NCBI RefSeq assembly: GCF_006715495.1
Contig: NZ_VFNI01000001.1
Location: 868,001-932,000 of the forward strand
Origin: Herbaspirillum sp. SJZ106
GTDB taxonomy: Bacteria; Pseudomonadota; Gammaproteobacteria; Burkholderiales; Burkholderiaceae_D
Direction: 5' to 3'
DNA length: 64,000 bases
The position numbers and the translations under genes are program-made. Of the stretch, positions 8,151 to 19,035 are shown in pieces. The notes below the pieces were generated by a model that worked only from the letters and a program-made list of their open reading frames with translations, was not told where the DNA came from and did no database searches. Within the stretch, counting starts at the first letter, position 1; each line of letters opens with the position of its first letter.

Positions 8151-10520
8151 TTACTGGGTCGCCGCGGCCGCGCGCACCGCATCCACCGCGTCGAGGATGG
8201 CCTCGGACGTGGCCGGCGCGCGCAGCGGCGGGTTGACGCGATGGCCGCCCACCGCCGAGACCGCATCGCGGATGGCCAGGAGCACCGAGAACGGCAGCAG
8301 CAGCGGCGGCTCGCCGGTGGCCTTGGAGCGGTGGATGGTGTCGGACACGTTGCTGTTCTTGAACAGCGCCGTGCGCAGTTGCGCCGGGCAGTCCGAGATC
8401 GCCGGGATCTTGTAGGTCGAGGGCGCGTGCGTCATCAGCTTGCCGTCCTTGTTCCACCACAGTTCCTCGGTGGTCAGCCAGCCCATGCCCTGGATGAAGC
8501 CGCCTTCCACCTGGCCGATATCGATGGCCGGGTTCAGGCTTTCGCCGGCGTCGTACAGCAGGTCGGCCTGCAGCAGTTTCCATTCGCCGGTCAGGGTGTC
8601 GATCACCACTTCGGCCACTGCCGCGCCATAGGCGTAATAGAAGAACGGGTGGCCGTTCATGGTCTTGGAATCCCAGTGCACGCGCGGGGTCGAGTAGAAA
8701 CCGTCCGACCACAGTTGCACGCGCTGCAGATAGGCCAGCATCACCAGGTCGGGGAAGGCCAGCGACTGTTCGCCGGCAATCGCCAGGCCGTCGGCGAAGC
8801 GCACGTCGGCAACCTCGACATTGAAGCGCTTGGCCGCCACTTGCGCCAGCCGCGCGCGGATTTGCAACGCCGCGTCCTGCGCCGCCTTGCCGTTGAGGTC
8901 GCTGCCGGTGGAAGCGGCGGTGGCCGAGGTATTGGCGATCTTGCTGGTATCGGTGGCGGTGCAGCGCACGCGCTCCAGCGGCAGGCCCAGCGCGTTGGCC
9001 ACCACCTGCGCCACCTTGGTGTTCAAGCCCTGGCCCATTTCGGTGCCGCCGTGGTTCACCAGCACCGAGCCGTCGGTGTAGACATGCACCAGCGAACCGG
9101 CCTGGTTCAGGTGCGGCACGTTGAAGGAGATGCCGAACTTCACCGGCGTCAGCGCCAGGCCCTTCTTCAGCACTTCGTTGCCGACGTTGAACGCGGCGAT
9201 GGCCTGGCGCCGCGCCTGGTAGTCGCTGGTGCGCTCCAGTTCGTCAACCAGCGCGTGGATCACATTGTCTTCCACCTTCTGGCCGTAGTGGGTGGTGTTG
9301 CGGGCATCGGGGCCATCGGCGTCGCTCTTGCCGTAGAAGTTGGCGCGGCGCACTTCCAGTGCATCCTTGCCGAGATTGCGGGCGATCTCGTCGATGATGT
9401 ATTCGATCGCGATGGCGCCCTGCGGGCCGCCGAAGCCGCGGAAGGCGGTGTTGGACTGGGTGTTGGTCTTGCCGCACATGGCGTGGATCTCCACGTCCGA
9501 CAGGTAGTAGGCATTGTCGAAGTGGCACACCGCGCGGGTCGCCACCGGGCCGGACAGGTCGGCCGAGAAGCCGGCGCGCGAGACCATGTCGACCCTGGCC
9601 GCGACGATGCGGCCGTTGTCGTCATAGCCGATCTCGTAGTCGTAGGCGAAGCAGTGGCGCTTGCCGGTGACGATCATGTCGTCGTCGCGATCGGCGCGCA
9701 GCTTGACCGGACGGCGCAGGCGCACCGCCGCCACCGCGGCCGCGCAGGCCCACAGCGCCGACTGCGATTCCTTGCCGCCGAAGCCGCCGCCCATGCGCCG
9801 GCATTCCACCAGCACGTCATGCGAGGCCACATGCAGCACGTGCGCGATGTGGTGTTGCATCTCGCTGGGGTGCTGGGTCGAGCAATACACATGCATGCCG
9901 CGGCCTTCCTTGGGGATAGCGTAGGAAATCTGCCCTTCGAGATAAAACTGCTCCTGGCCGCCGACGTCGAACTGGCCCTTGAGCTTGTGCGGCGCCTGGG
10001 CCAGGGCTGCGGCCGGCGCGCCGCGCGTCAGGTGCATCGGCGGCAGCACGTAGGACTGCGCCGCATGCGCCGCGCGCGGGGTCAGGATGGGTTCCAGTTC
10101 CTCATAGTCGATCACCGCGCAGCGCGCGCCGCGGCGTGCGTTGTCATGGCTGTCGGCCACCACGATGAAGATCGGCTGGCCCACGTACTGCACCAGGCCG
10201 TCGGCCAGCACCGGGTCGTCCTTGATGATGGCGCCGCACTGGTTTTCGCCGGGGATGTCGGCCGCGGTCAACACCGCCACTACGCCGGGCGAGGCCTTGA
10301 CCTTGGACAGGTCGATGTCGCGGATCTTCGCGTGGGCCTTTTGCGACAGGCCCAGCGCCGCATGCAGCGTGCCTTGCAGCTCGACGATGTCGTCGGTATA
10401 GGTGGCTTCGCCGGTCACGTGCAGCTGCGCCGACTCGTGCGGGTGCGGCTTGCCGACCTCGGCCCAGCCCTTGGGCGGCAGCGCCAGCCTGGACATGAAT
10501 TCTTCAGTTTGCTTGTTCAT
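8151..10520 (-). CDS. xdhB: Xanthine dehydrogenase, molybdopterin-binding subunit
   Basis: Catalytic large subunit that oxidises hypoxanthine and xanthine to urate. The 789 residues match the usual length of bacterial XdhB. Visible motifs are GGGFGGKE near the molybdopterin site, FRGFGGPQG, and GEPPLLL near the C-terminus, which holds the catalytic Glu in the family. The ATG at 10520 has a GGAGAG ribosome site. It lies between xdhA and xdhC in the same operon. Confidence 0.95.
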   Translation of the reverse strand: MNKQTEEFMSRLALPPKGWAEVGKPHPHESAQLHVTGEATYTDDIVELQGTLHAALGLSQKAHAKIRDIDLSKVKASPGVVAVLTAADIPGENQCGAIIKDDPVLADGLVQYVGQPIFIVVADSHDNARRGARCAVIDYEELEPILTPRAAHAAQSYVLPPMHLTRGAPAAALAQAPHKLKGQFDVGGQEQFYLEGQISYAIPKEGRGMHVYCSTQHPSEMQHHIAHVLHVASHDVLVECRRMGGGFGGKESQSALWACAAAVAAVRLRRPVKLRADRDDDMIVTGKRHCFAYDYEIGYDDNGRIVAARVDMVSRAGFSADLSGPVATRAVCHFDNAYYLSDVEIHAMCGKTNTQSNTAFRGFGGPQGAIAIEYIIDEIARNLGKDALEVRRANFYGKSDADGPDARNTTHYGQKVEDNVIHALVDELERTSDYQARRQAIAAFNVGNEVLKKGLALTPVKFGISFNVPHLNQAGSLVHVYTDGSVLVNHGGTEMGQGLNTKVAQVVANALGLPLERVRCTATDTSKIANTSATAASTGSDLNGKAAQDAALQIRARLAQVAAKRFNVEVADVRFADGLAIAGEQSLAFPDLVMLAYLQRVQLWSDGFYSTPRVHWDSKTMNGHPFFYYAYGAAVAEVVIDTLTGEWKLLQADLLYDAGESLNPAIDIGQVEGGFIQGMGWLTTEELWWNKDGKLMTHAPSTYKIPAISDCPAQLRTALFKNSNVSDTIHRSKATGEPPLLLPFSVLLAIRDAVSAVGGHRVNPPLRAPATSEAILDAVDAVRAAAATQ

Positions 10521-10551
10521 CGTTCTCTCCAGCTCATTCTGTCTGTCACGC

Positions 10552-12048
10552 TCACGCCGCCGCGACGGCGAAGGCGCGTACCGCGTCGGCCGCCAGCGGC
10601 GCCTCGGCGCGGGTCTCCAGCCAGTAGCGGTACAGCAGGTTTTGCGCGGTGCGCAGGCGGTAGGCCGAGGTGGCGCGCATGTCCGACAGCGGCGCGTAGT
10701 CCTGCGCCATGGCCGCCATGGCGGCGCGCACCTGTTCTTCGCTCCAGTCCTTCCCGTTCAGGACGGCTTCGGCTTGCGTCGCGCGCTTGGGCGTGGCGGC
10801 CATCCCGCCGTAGCACATGCGCGCTTCCTTCACTCGCCCGCCGTCCAGCGTGAAGGCGAAGGCGGCGCACACGGCCGAGATATCCTGGTCGAAACGCTTG
10901 GACAGCTTGTAGACGCGGAACTGCACCCCGGCGCGCGGCAGCGGCACGCGCACCGCCTGCACGATTTCGTTGGGCTGCAGCGCCGACTTCTGGTAAGCGA
11001 TGTAGAAGTCTTCCAGCGGCATCGTGCGCCGGCCGTCCACGCTGAACAGGACGATCTGCGCACCGAGCGCGATCAGCCACGGCATCGAGTCGCCGATGGG
11101 CGAGCCGTTGGCGACATTGCCGCCCAGGGTGCCGGCATTGCGCACCGGCATCGAGGCGAAGCGCTGCCACATCTCGGAGAGTTCTTGCGGGTAATGCTTG
11201 TTGAGTTCGCCGTAGGCCTGCTCCAGCGAAATGCCGGCGCCGATTTCCAGGAAGCCGTCCCGCTCTTGCATCCGGCGCAGTTCTTCCACCTGGCCGATGT
11301 AGATGATGTCGCCCAAATCGCGCATGTGCTTGGTGACCCACAGGCCGACGTCGGTCGAGCCGGCCAGGATGCGCGCTTGGGGGAGGTCGCTGCGCAATTG
11401 CGCCAGTTGCGCCAGCGTGCGCGGGGCATGGAAAGTCTGGCCGTTGTGGGTGACCGCCAGCGGTTCTTCGCGCTGGATGCCGCGCAAGGCCTGCGCCACC
11501 TGTTCGCGGTCGAACTCTACCGACGGCAACTGGCCCATGCGGCGCGCGGCGTCGATGATGGGGCGATAGCCGGTGCAGCGGCACAGGTTGCCCGACAGCG
11601 CATCGTCGATCTCGCGTTTGCTCGGCGCGATGCCGTCCTGGTCATGCTTGAGGTACAGGCCCCACAGCGACATCACGAAGCCCGGCGTGCAGAAGCCGCA
11701 TTGCGAACCGTGGCATTCCACCATGGCTTGCTGCACCGGATGCAGGCAGCCGTCGGATTGCTTGAGGTCTTCCACGGTGAACAGCGCGCGGCCGTCCAGC
11801 GTCGGTAAAAACTGGATGCAGGAATTGACGGTCTTCAATTCCAGCCTGCCGTCGTGCAGCTCGCCGAGCACCACCGTGCAGGCGCCGCAGTCGCCCTCGG
11901 CGCAGCCTTCCTTGGTGCCGGTGCAATGCAGGTCCTCACGCAGGTGCTGCAACACGGTGCGGGTATTGGGCAGGCCCTGGGCCTGGCGGATCTCTCCACG
12001 GTAATAGAACTGGACAGGGCGTTGGATGGGGCGAATCGGTTCTGACAT
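10552..12048 (-). CDS. xdhA: Xanthine dehydrogenase, iron-sulfur/FAD subunit
   Basis: Small subunit that carries electrons from the Mo centre to NAD. The 498 residues hold an N-terminal plant-type 2Fe-2S domain (Cys49, Cys54, Cys57), a second 2Fe-2S domain (CGFCTPG, then CRCTGYRPI), a FAD-binding domain (about 195-370, with GTLGGNVANGSPIGD) and a CO-dehydrogenase-flavoprotein C-terminal domain. It is the first gene of xdhABC. Its ribosome site is weak. A palindrome at 12066-12075 just upstream is a candidate operator. Confidence 0.94.
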   Translation of the reverse strand: MSEPIRPIQRPVQFYYRGEIRQAQGLPNTRTVLQHLREDLHCTGTKEGCAEGDCGACTVVLGELHDGRLELKTVNSCIQFLPTLDGRALFTVEDLKQSDGCLHPVQQAMVECHGSQCGFCTPGFVMSLWGLYLKHDQDGIAPSKREIDDALSGNLCRCTGYRPIIDAARRMGQLPSVEFDREQVAQALRGIQREEPLAVTHNGQTFHAPRTLAQLAQLRSDLPQARILAGSTDVGLWVTKHMRDLGDIIYIGQVEELRRMQERDGFLEIGAGISLEQAYGELNKHYPQELSEMWQRFASMPVRNAGTLGGNVANGSPIGDSMPWLIALGAQIVLFSVDGRRTMPLEDFYIAYQKSALQPNEIVQAVRVPLPRAGVQFRVYKLSKRFDQDISAVCAAFAFTLDGGRVKEARMCYGGMAATPKRATQAEAVLNGKDWSEEQVRAAMAAMAQDYAPLSDMRATSAYRLRTAQNLLYRYWLETRAEAPLAADAVRAFAVAAA

Positions 12049-12065
12049 GTGTTGGCTCTATGTAA

Positions 12066-12075
12066 TTGTCTACAA
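12066..12075. promoter_or_regulatory. Candidate operator upstream of xdhA
   Basis: TTGTCTACAA has perfectly complementary TTGT/ACAA arms and sits 18 bases before the xdhA start codon. This form resembles operators of FadR/VanR-type GntR regulators, but no GntR gene is in this window, so the match is only suggestive. Confidence 0.3.
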
Positions 12076-12338
12076 AACAGTTGCTGCTTTGCGGCGCGCT
12101 CCAGGGCGAATCGTGGGGCGCACTCTTATTGTTCGAGCGAGCGGGAAGCGCTTGTTCCGCGCATGGGCGGATCTTTTTCTGCTTCCTGCACTGCCGTTTC
12201 TTGCGCTGACATGCATTCAAGAAACGTGCCGGGGTTCTCAAAGGATGGAACTGATTGTCCGTCCCGTTTTGTCGAGGACGATTGTCCAATTCCATCGTTT
12301 GACAATCCCGGGATGCACCGCCTTGCGCGGCGCATCCC

Positions 12339-12386
12339 GTTACTGCCGTTGGTTACTGCCGTTGGTTACTGTTGTTGGTTACTGCC
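12339..12386. repeat. Tandem repeat, 13-base unit, about 3.7 copies
   Basis: The unit GTTACTGCCGTTG occurs at 12339-12351, again at 12352-12364, a third time with one change (GTTACTGTTGTTG), and then partially (GTTACTGCC). It lies just downstream of the minus-strand permease gene. Confidence 0.85.
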
Positions 12387-12402
12387 TTTGCTTGCCGCTG
12401 CC

Positions 12403-13701
12403 TTATTCGCCGAGGTAGATCAGCTTGAACAGGAAGATCGCGGCAATGATCCAGATTACCACCGACACGTCCTTCACGCGCCCGGTCAGCAGCTTCAGGC
12501 CGGCATAGCTGATGAAGCCCAGCGCCAGGCCGTTGGCGATCGAGTAGGTGAAGGGCATGACCAGCGCGGTGATCACGGCCGGCACGCATTCGGTGGTGTC
12601 GTCCCAATCGATGTGCACCAGTTCGCGCACCATCAGGCAAGCCACGAAGAACAGCGCCGGCGCAGTCGCATAAGCCGGCACCACGCCCGCCAGCGGCGCG
12701 ATGAACAGGCACAGCAGGAACAGCACGGCAATCGCCACGGCGGTCAGGCCGGTGCGGCCGCCTGCCTGTACCCCGGCTGCACTTTCAATATAGGCAGTGG
12801 TGCTGGAGGTGCCAAGCAGGGAGCCGGCGACGATGGCGGTGCTGTCAGCCATCAACGCCTTGTTGAGGCGATCCATCTTGCCTTCCTTCATCAGCCCGGC
12901 GCGCTGGGCCACGCCCATCAACGTGCCGGTGGCGTCGAACAGCTCGACCAGGAAGAACACCAGCACCACGTTGAGCAAGCCGATCGACAGCGCGCCCTTC
13001 ACATCCAGCTGCAGGAAGGTCGGCGCCAGCGACGGCGGCGGCGCGAACACGCCGCTGAAGTGGTTGCCGCCGAACAAGAAGCTCAGCACCGTCACCAGCA
13101 GGATGCCGATCAGCAGCGCGCCGCGCACTTTCATCTTGTCCAGCGCCACGATCACCAGGAAGCCGATGATGGCCATCACCGCCGCCGGCTGGTGCAGGTC
13201 GCCCATGGTGACGAAAGTGGCCGGGTTGGCAGCGATGATGCCGGCGCTCTTGAGCGAGATGATCGCCAAAAACAGCCCGATGCCGGCCGGAATGGCCGTC
13301 CTCAGCGACTTGGGGATGCTCTTGATGATCAGTTCGCGGACGCGCAGCAGGCTGACCACCAGGAACAGGCAACCCGAGATCAGCACCGCGCCCAGCGCAG
13401 CTTGCCAGGGGAAGCCCATGCCCTTGACCACCGCGTAGGCGAAGTAGGCGTTGAGGCCCATGCCGGGCGCCAGGCCGATGGGGTAGTTGGCGTACAGGCC
13501 CATGATCAGGGTGCCGATGGCGGCGGCCAGGCAGGTGGCGACGAACACCGAATCCTTGGGCATGCCGGCGTCGCCCAGGATGGAAGGGTTGACGAAGATG
13601 ATGTAGGCCATCGTCAGGAAGGTGGTCAGGCCTGCCAGCAGTTCGGTGCGGACGGTGGTGCCGTTCTCGCTGAGTTTGAAGTAGTTGTCTAGCGCGTTCA
13701 T
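12403..13701 (-). CDS. NCS2-type purine permease, AzgA/AdeQ-GhxP subfamily
   Basis: Inner-membrane proton symporter, probably for adenine, guanine or hypoxanthine. The 432 residues open with the AzgA-type N-terminus (LAGLTTFLTMAYIIFVNPSIL) followed by PIGLAPGMGLNAYFAY, both characteristic of AzgA-like NCS2 carriers rather than the xanthine/uracil branch. Most of the chain is membrane helix. The start at 13701 has a GGAGA site. It lies beside xdhABC and guaD, which would use the imported bases. The exact substrate cannot be read from the sequence. Confidence 0.9.
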   Translation of the reverse strand: MNALDNYFKLSENGTTVRTELLAGLTTFLTMAYIIFVNPSILGDAGMPKDSVFVATCLAAAIGTLIMGLYANYPIGLAPGMGLNAYFAYAVVKGMGFPWQAALGAVLISGCLFLVVSLLRVRELIIKSIPKSLRTAIPAGIGLFLAIISLKSAGIIAANPATFVTMGDLHQPAAVMAIIGFLVIVALDKMKVRGALLIGILLVTVLSFLFGGNHFSGVFAPPPSLAPTFLQLDVKGALSIGLLNVVLVFFLVELFDATGTLMGVAQRAGLMKEGKMDRLNKALMADSTAIVAGSLLGTSSTTAYIESAAGVQAGGRTGLTAVAIAVLFLLCLFIAPLAGVVPAYATAPALFFVACLMVRELVHIDWDDTTECVPAVITALVMPFTYSIANGLALGFISYAGLKLLTGRVKDVSVVIWIIAAIFLFKLIYLGE

Positions 13702-13862
13702 TATTGGTTGTCTCCGTTTGGTCCTTTTTTATACGCCGGAAAACTTGCCTGCTTCACTTGCTGGCAAAAAATGGGCGTTGCTGTATGCGTATTGGTTGCA
13801 GCGTACGTAATGTCGTTGAATTTCATGGTGAGGACGTAAGTCGCGGGAAATAGCCACTATAA

Positions 13863-13878
13863 ACATATGGTTATATGT
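13863..13878. promoter_or_regulatory. AT-rich palindrome upstream of the purine permease
   Basis: ACATAT-GGTT-ATATGT is a perfect 6+6 inverted repeat in an unusually AT-rich stretch, 162 bases upstream of the permease start and about 90 bases from the end of the LysR gene. It is a candidate regulator site for the permease. Confidence 0.35.
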
Positions 13879-13970
13879 ATATGAGGCGCTTAAAAAAGGT
13901 TGGTGGCAAGAGGGCTGGCGCGGCGCATTGCGGATGCAGGGGTATGGAATCCCGTTGATGCCGATATCGT

Positions 13971-14891
13971 TCATGGCTTCGCCGCCGCCCGGTTCCAATA
14001 ATCCGGCTGCGCATAAATCTCCTTCAGGTAATCGATGAAAAACCGCGTCTTGGCCGGCAGGTGCCGCTGCTGCGGATACACCGCCATGATGTCGTAGTGG
14101 GGCAGGGCATAGTCGTCCAGCACCGTCACCAGTTCCCCCGAGGCCAGTTGCGCCTGGATTTCCCAGGTCGAGCGCCAGGCCAGGCCCAGGCCTTCGCCGG
14201 CCCAGCGGTGCAGCAGTTCGCCGTCGTTGCAATCGAGGTTGCCCTGCACCTTGACGATCACCGGCTTGCCATTTTGCTGGAAATACCAGCCGCGCTGCTG
14301 GCCGCCCTGCAGATTGAAGGCCAGGCAATTGTGGCCGGACAGGTCATCCAGCGTCTTGGGCATGCCGTTCCTGTGCAGGTATTCGGGCGAGGCGCACACC
14401 ACGCGGCGGTTGCTGGCCAGGCGCACGGCCACGAAACTGGGCTCGATCGCGCCGCCGATGCGGATGCCCAGGTCGTAGCCTTCACGCACCAGGTCGACCA
14501 CGCGGTCGGTCAGGTTGAACGAGATCTGCACCTCCGGGTGCGCCGCCAGGAAAGCCGGGGCATGCGGCGCCACGTGCAGGCGGCCGTAGGCGGCGGGGGT
14601 GGAAACCACCAGGTGGCCGGTGGCCTTGTGGCGGCCTTCGGCGATGCTTTTCTCGGCCGTCTCCATCTGCTCCAGCAGCTTGCGGCAATGGTCGAGGAAC
14701 ACGCTGCCTTGTTCGGTCAGCGTCAGGTGGCGCGTGGTCCGGTGCATCAGCTTGGTGCCCAGGCGTTTTTCCAGGGCGTCGATGCGCCGTCCCATCATCA
14801 CCGGCGTCACTTTTTCTTCCAGCGCGGCCGCCGCCAGGCTGCCTTTATCGACCACCAAGACAAAAGCTTCAATTTGTTTGAGTTTGTCCAT
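13971..14891 (-). CDS. LysR family transcriptional regulator, divergent from gcl
   Basis: A 306-residue LysR-type regulator. The N-terminal helix-turn-helix (about residues 1-60, SLAAAALEEKVTPVMMGRRI, then LTLTEQG) is followed by a periplasmic-binding-like effector domain. I start at the ATG at 14891; a TTG 12 bases upstream is possible. It is divergent from glyoxylate carboligase across a 183-base gap with an inverted repeat, so it probably controls the gcl-hyi-glxR genes. The effector is unknown; a purine-derived or glyoxylate metabolite would fit. Confidence 0.85.
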   Translation of the reverse strand: MDKLKQIEAFVLVVDKGSLAAAALEEKVTPVMMGRRIDALEKRLGTKLMHRTTRHLTLTEQGSVFLDHCRKLLEQMETAEKSIAEGRHKATGHLVVSTPAAYGRLHVAPHAPAFLAAHPEVQISFNLTDRVVDLVREGYDLGIRIGGAIEPSFVAVRLASNRRVVCASPEYLHRNGMPKTLDDLSGHNCLAFNLQGGQQRGWYFQQNGKPVIVKVQGNLDCNDGELLHRWAGEGLGLAWRSTWEIQAQLASGELVTVLDDYALPHYDIMAVYPQQRHLPAKTRFFIDYLKEIYAQPDYWNRAAAKP

Positions 14892-14932
14892 TATCCGATC
14901 CAATTCAATACTTTTTCTATGTTTCCATACTT

Positions 14933-14970
14933 TTGATAAGTAATAAACAGATTTTTATTGTTCTTATCAA
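14933..14970. promoter_or_regulatory. Inverted repeat in the LysR-gcl intergenic region
   Basis: TTGATAAG (14933-14940) and CTTATCAA (14963-14970) are perfect inverted copies, and a second pair AATAAA/TTTATT lies between them. The site is between the divergent LysR gene and gcl and is AT-rich, as LysR targets usually are. Assignment to this LysR protein is inferred. Confidence 0.5.
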
Positions 14971-15074
14971 CCGCAATTGTAGCGATTAGGATGGGCTCCA
15001 GAATGAATCGGAGAACGGTATGCCCGCCAAGGGCGGCCATCACCTTATCGCAATCAGCAATCCTGGAGAACAAC

Positions 15075-16850
<1,776 letters not shown>

Positions 16851-16945
16851 GCGGCTGAATTGAGTCGCTGCATTGCACCGATCCGAAGAGGAGACAAAAG
16901 TCGCCGGCAAGAGCGACGCCACCTTTTGGCCGGAAGGATATGTAT

Positions 16946-17040
16946 CCGTTCGGACTGAGTAGCGCCGAAGGTGCGTATCGAAGGCGCGGATGACGGCGAT
17001 GCTTCGATACGCCGCTGTGCGGCTACTCAGCCCGAACGGG
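16946..17040. repeat. Dispersed palindromic repeat, family A, copy 1
   Basis: A 95-base element bounded by inverted arms CCGTTCGGACTGAGTAGC and GGCTACTCAGCCCGAACGG, with a second inner pair (GTATCGAAG / CTTCGATAC). A related element occurs at 20553-20663. It sits between gcl and hyi, so the intergenic RNA would fold strongly there. Confidence 0.85.
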
Positions 17041-17066
17041 GAAATAGAAAAACGATAGGAGCACCC

Positions 17067-17846
17067 ATGACCAAACTTGCTGCCAACCTCACCATGCTGT
17101 TCACCGAACAGCCTTTCCTCGACCGCTTCCAGGCGGCCGCCGACGCCGGTTTCAAGGCCGTCGAATTCCTGTTCCCCTACGCCTTCGATCCCGAGCAGAT
17201 CGCCGACCGCCTGCGCGCGGCCAAGCTGCAACTGGTGCTGCACAACCTGCCGGCCGGCAACTGGGACGGCGGCGAGCGCGGCATCGCCTGCCATCCGGAT
17301 CGCGTGGCCGAATTCCGCGCCGGCGTGGACGACGCCATCCGCTACGGCCGCGCGTTGGGCGTGCAGCAATTGAACTGCCTGGTCGGCATCCTGCCGCCTG
17401 GCGTCTCGCGCGAAGCCGCGCGCGAAGTCCTGGTCGGCAACCTGAAGTACGCCGCCGGCAAGCTGAAGGAGCATGGCATTCGCCTGCTGATCGAGCCGAT
17501 CAACAGCTTCGACATCCCGGGCTTCTTCCTCAACACTACCAAACAGGCGCTGGAACTGATCCTGTCCACCGGTTCGGACAACCTGTTCGTGCAGTACGAC
17601 ATCTACCACATGCAGCGCATGGAAGGCGAACTGGCCAACACCATCAAGGCCAACCTCTCGCTGATCGCCCACGTGCAACTGGCCGACAATCCCGGCCGCT
17701 TCGAACCCGGCACCGGCGAGATCAATTACCGCTACCTGTTCCGCTTCCTCGACGAGATCGGCTACCAAGGCTGGATCGGCTGCGAGTACAAGCCCAAGGC
17801 CGGAACGAAAGAGGGACTGGGCTGGATCAAGGAACACGGCCTTTAA
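17067..17846 (+). CDS. hyi: Hydroxypyruvate isomerase
   Basis: Interconverts hydroxypyruvate and tartronate semialdehyde. The 259 residues match E. coli Hyi (258). It is a TIM-barrel of the AP endonuclease 2 family, with FKAVEFLFPY early, metal-site LLIEPINSFDIPG (around residue 147), VQYDIYHMQRMEG and WIGCEYKP near the end. The ATG at 17067 follows ATAGGAG. The frame continues upstream to 16971, but that part is the palindromic repeat. It lies between gcl and glxR. Confidence 0.94.
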   Translation: MTKLAANLTMLFTEQPFLDRFQAAADAGFKAVEFLFPYAFDPEQIADRLRAAKLQLVLHNLPAGNWDGGERGIACHPDRVAEFRAGVDDAIRYGRALGVQQLNCLVGILPPGVSREAAREVLVGNLKYAAGKLKEHGIRLLIEPINSFDIPGFFLNTTKQALELILSTGSDNLFVQYDIYHMQRMEGELANTIKANLSLIAHVQLADNPGRFEPGTGEINYRYLFRFLDEIGYQGWIGCEYKPKAGTKEGLGWIKEHGL

Positions 17847-17885
17847 GCTTTATCGACATAACATCAATCATCAAGGAGAAACAGC

Positions 17886-18773
17886 ATGGCAAAAGTCGGA
17901 TTCATTGGCCTGGGCATCATGGGTGCACCCATGGCGGAAAACCTGCAAAAGGGCGGCCACAAGCTCTACCTGCACGACCAGAAAAACCCGCCGGCGGCAT
18001 TGCTGGAAGGCGGCGCCACCGTCTGCACCTCGGGCGCCGAAGTCGCCAAGCGCGCCGACATCGTCATCGTCATGGTGCCGGACACCCCGCACGTGGAAGC
18101 CGTGCTGTTCGGCGACAAGGGCGTGGCCGAAGGCCTGTCGGCCGGCAAGATCGTGGTCGACATGAGCTCGATCTCGCCGATCGCCACCAAGGGCTTCGCG
18201 CAAAAGGTCAACGCGCTGGGCTGCCAGTACCTGGACGCCCCGGTCTCGGGCGGCGAAGTCGGCGCCAAGGCCGCTTCGCTGACCATCATGGTGGGAGGTT
18301 CGGAGTCCGCCTTCAACGATGTGAAGCCGCTGTTCGAACTGATGGGCAAGAACATCACCCTGGTTGGCGGCAACGGCGACGGCCAGACCACCAAGGTCGC
18401 CAACCAGATCATCGTGGCGCTCAACATCCAGGCCGTGGCCGAAGCGCTGCTGTTCGCTTCCAAGGCCGGCGCCGATCCGGCGCGCGTGCGCCAGGCGCTG
18501 ATGGGCGGCTTCGCTTCCTCGCGCATCCTGGAAGTGCACGGCGAGCGCATGGTCAAGCGCACCTTCAATCCCGGCTTTCGCATCGAGTTGCACCAGAAGG
18601 ACCTGAACCTGGCCCTGCAAGGCGCCAAGCAACTCGGCATCAGCCTGCCCAACACCGCCGCCGCGCAGGAACTGATGAACGCCTGCGCCGCCAACGGCAT
18701 GAGCGGCCTGGACCATTCGGCGCTGTGCCGCGCGGTGGAGATCCTGTCCAACCACGAGATCGCCAAGGCCTGA
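17886..18773 (+). CDS. glxR: 2-hydroxy-3-oxopropionate (tartronate semialdehyde) reductase
   Basis: Reduces tartronate semialdehyde to D-glycerate with NAD(P)H. The 295 residues are of the beta-hydroxyacid dehydrogenase family: GLGIMGAPMAENL nucleotide site (residues 8-20), substrate motif DAPVSGGEVGAK (118-128) and catalytic Lys170 in TTKVANQ. GlxR and GarR are paralogues that sequence alone does not always separate; the gcl-hyi context favours glxR. The start has an AAGGAGAA site. Confidence 0.94.
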   Translation: MAKVGFIGLGIMGAPMAENLQKGGHKLYLHDQKNPPAALLEGGATVCTSGAEVAKRADIVIVMVPDTPHVEAVLFGDKGVAEGLSAGKIVVDMSSISPIATKGFAQKVNALGCQYLDAPVSGGEVGAKAASLTIMVGGSESAFNDVKPLFELMGKNITLVGGNGDGQTTKVANQIIVALNIQAVAEALLFASKAGADPARVRQALMGGFASSRILEVHGERMVKRTFNPGFRIELHQKDLNLALQGAKQLGISLPNTAAAQELMNACAANGMSGLDHSALCRAVEILSNHEIAKA

Positions 18774-18801
18774 AGCGATTGATTTGTACTAACCGGGCGA
18801 T

Positions 18802-19007
18802 GCCGAAGGCGAGCCGGTAACGCTTTCCCCCTTGTGGGCCAGCCCTCCGAAGGAGGGCCGGCACTTAGGGCCGCTTTTCTTTGCTTACTTTCTTTGGCGG
18901 GCCAAAGAAAGTGAGCGGCTGCCGGGCCGCTCCCGGCGCTCCGCTTCGTCCGGAGAAAGATAGGCATTAAGTCAGTACATCGATAAGTAGCAAGACCAGA
19001 CTACTCA
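18802..19007 (+). repeat. Dispersed repeat, family B, copy 1 (206 bases)
   Basis: From GCCGAAGGCGAGCCGG to CAAGACCAGACTAC, this stretch matches in inverted orientation the element at 24347-24637. It contains a strong hairpin built on CTTTCTTTGGCGGGCC / GGCCAAAGAAAG and a smaller one, CCCTCCGAAGGAGGG. It fills the glxR-pyk gap. No gene is seen in it. Confidence 0.8.
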
Positions 19008-19035
19008 AATAATCCCACCACTGGAGCCCCCCACC

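Larger units (their letters stand above)
12049..12402. other. Intergenic region between xdhA and the AzgA-type permease
   Basis: No supported gene. It holds the xdhA upstream site, an inverted pair ATTGTC/GACAAT with a 14-base spacer (about 12281-12306), a GC-rich hairpin with GGGATGC/GCATCCC arms (about 12310-12338) that may end the permease transcript although no T run follows, and a 13-base tandem repeat next to the permease stop codon. Confidence 0.5.

Noticed and set aside
8028-10853. A 941-codon plus-strand frame opposite xdhB
   Set aside because: It is a mirror of the xdhB codon pattern; xdhB carries all motifs of the molybdopterin subunit.
13702-13970. Possible purine or xanthine riboswitch before the AzgA-type permease
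   Set aside because: The leader has a palindrome but I could not find the conserved core of the purine riboswitch. A covariance-model scan of 13702-13970 would decide.
14958-15074. N-terminal extension of Gcl to 14958
   Set aside because: The ATG at 15075 has a ribosome site and gives the E. coli length, including Val51 at the expected number.
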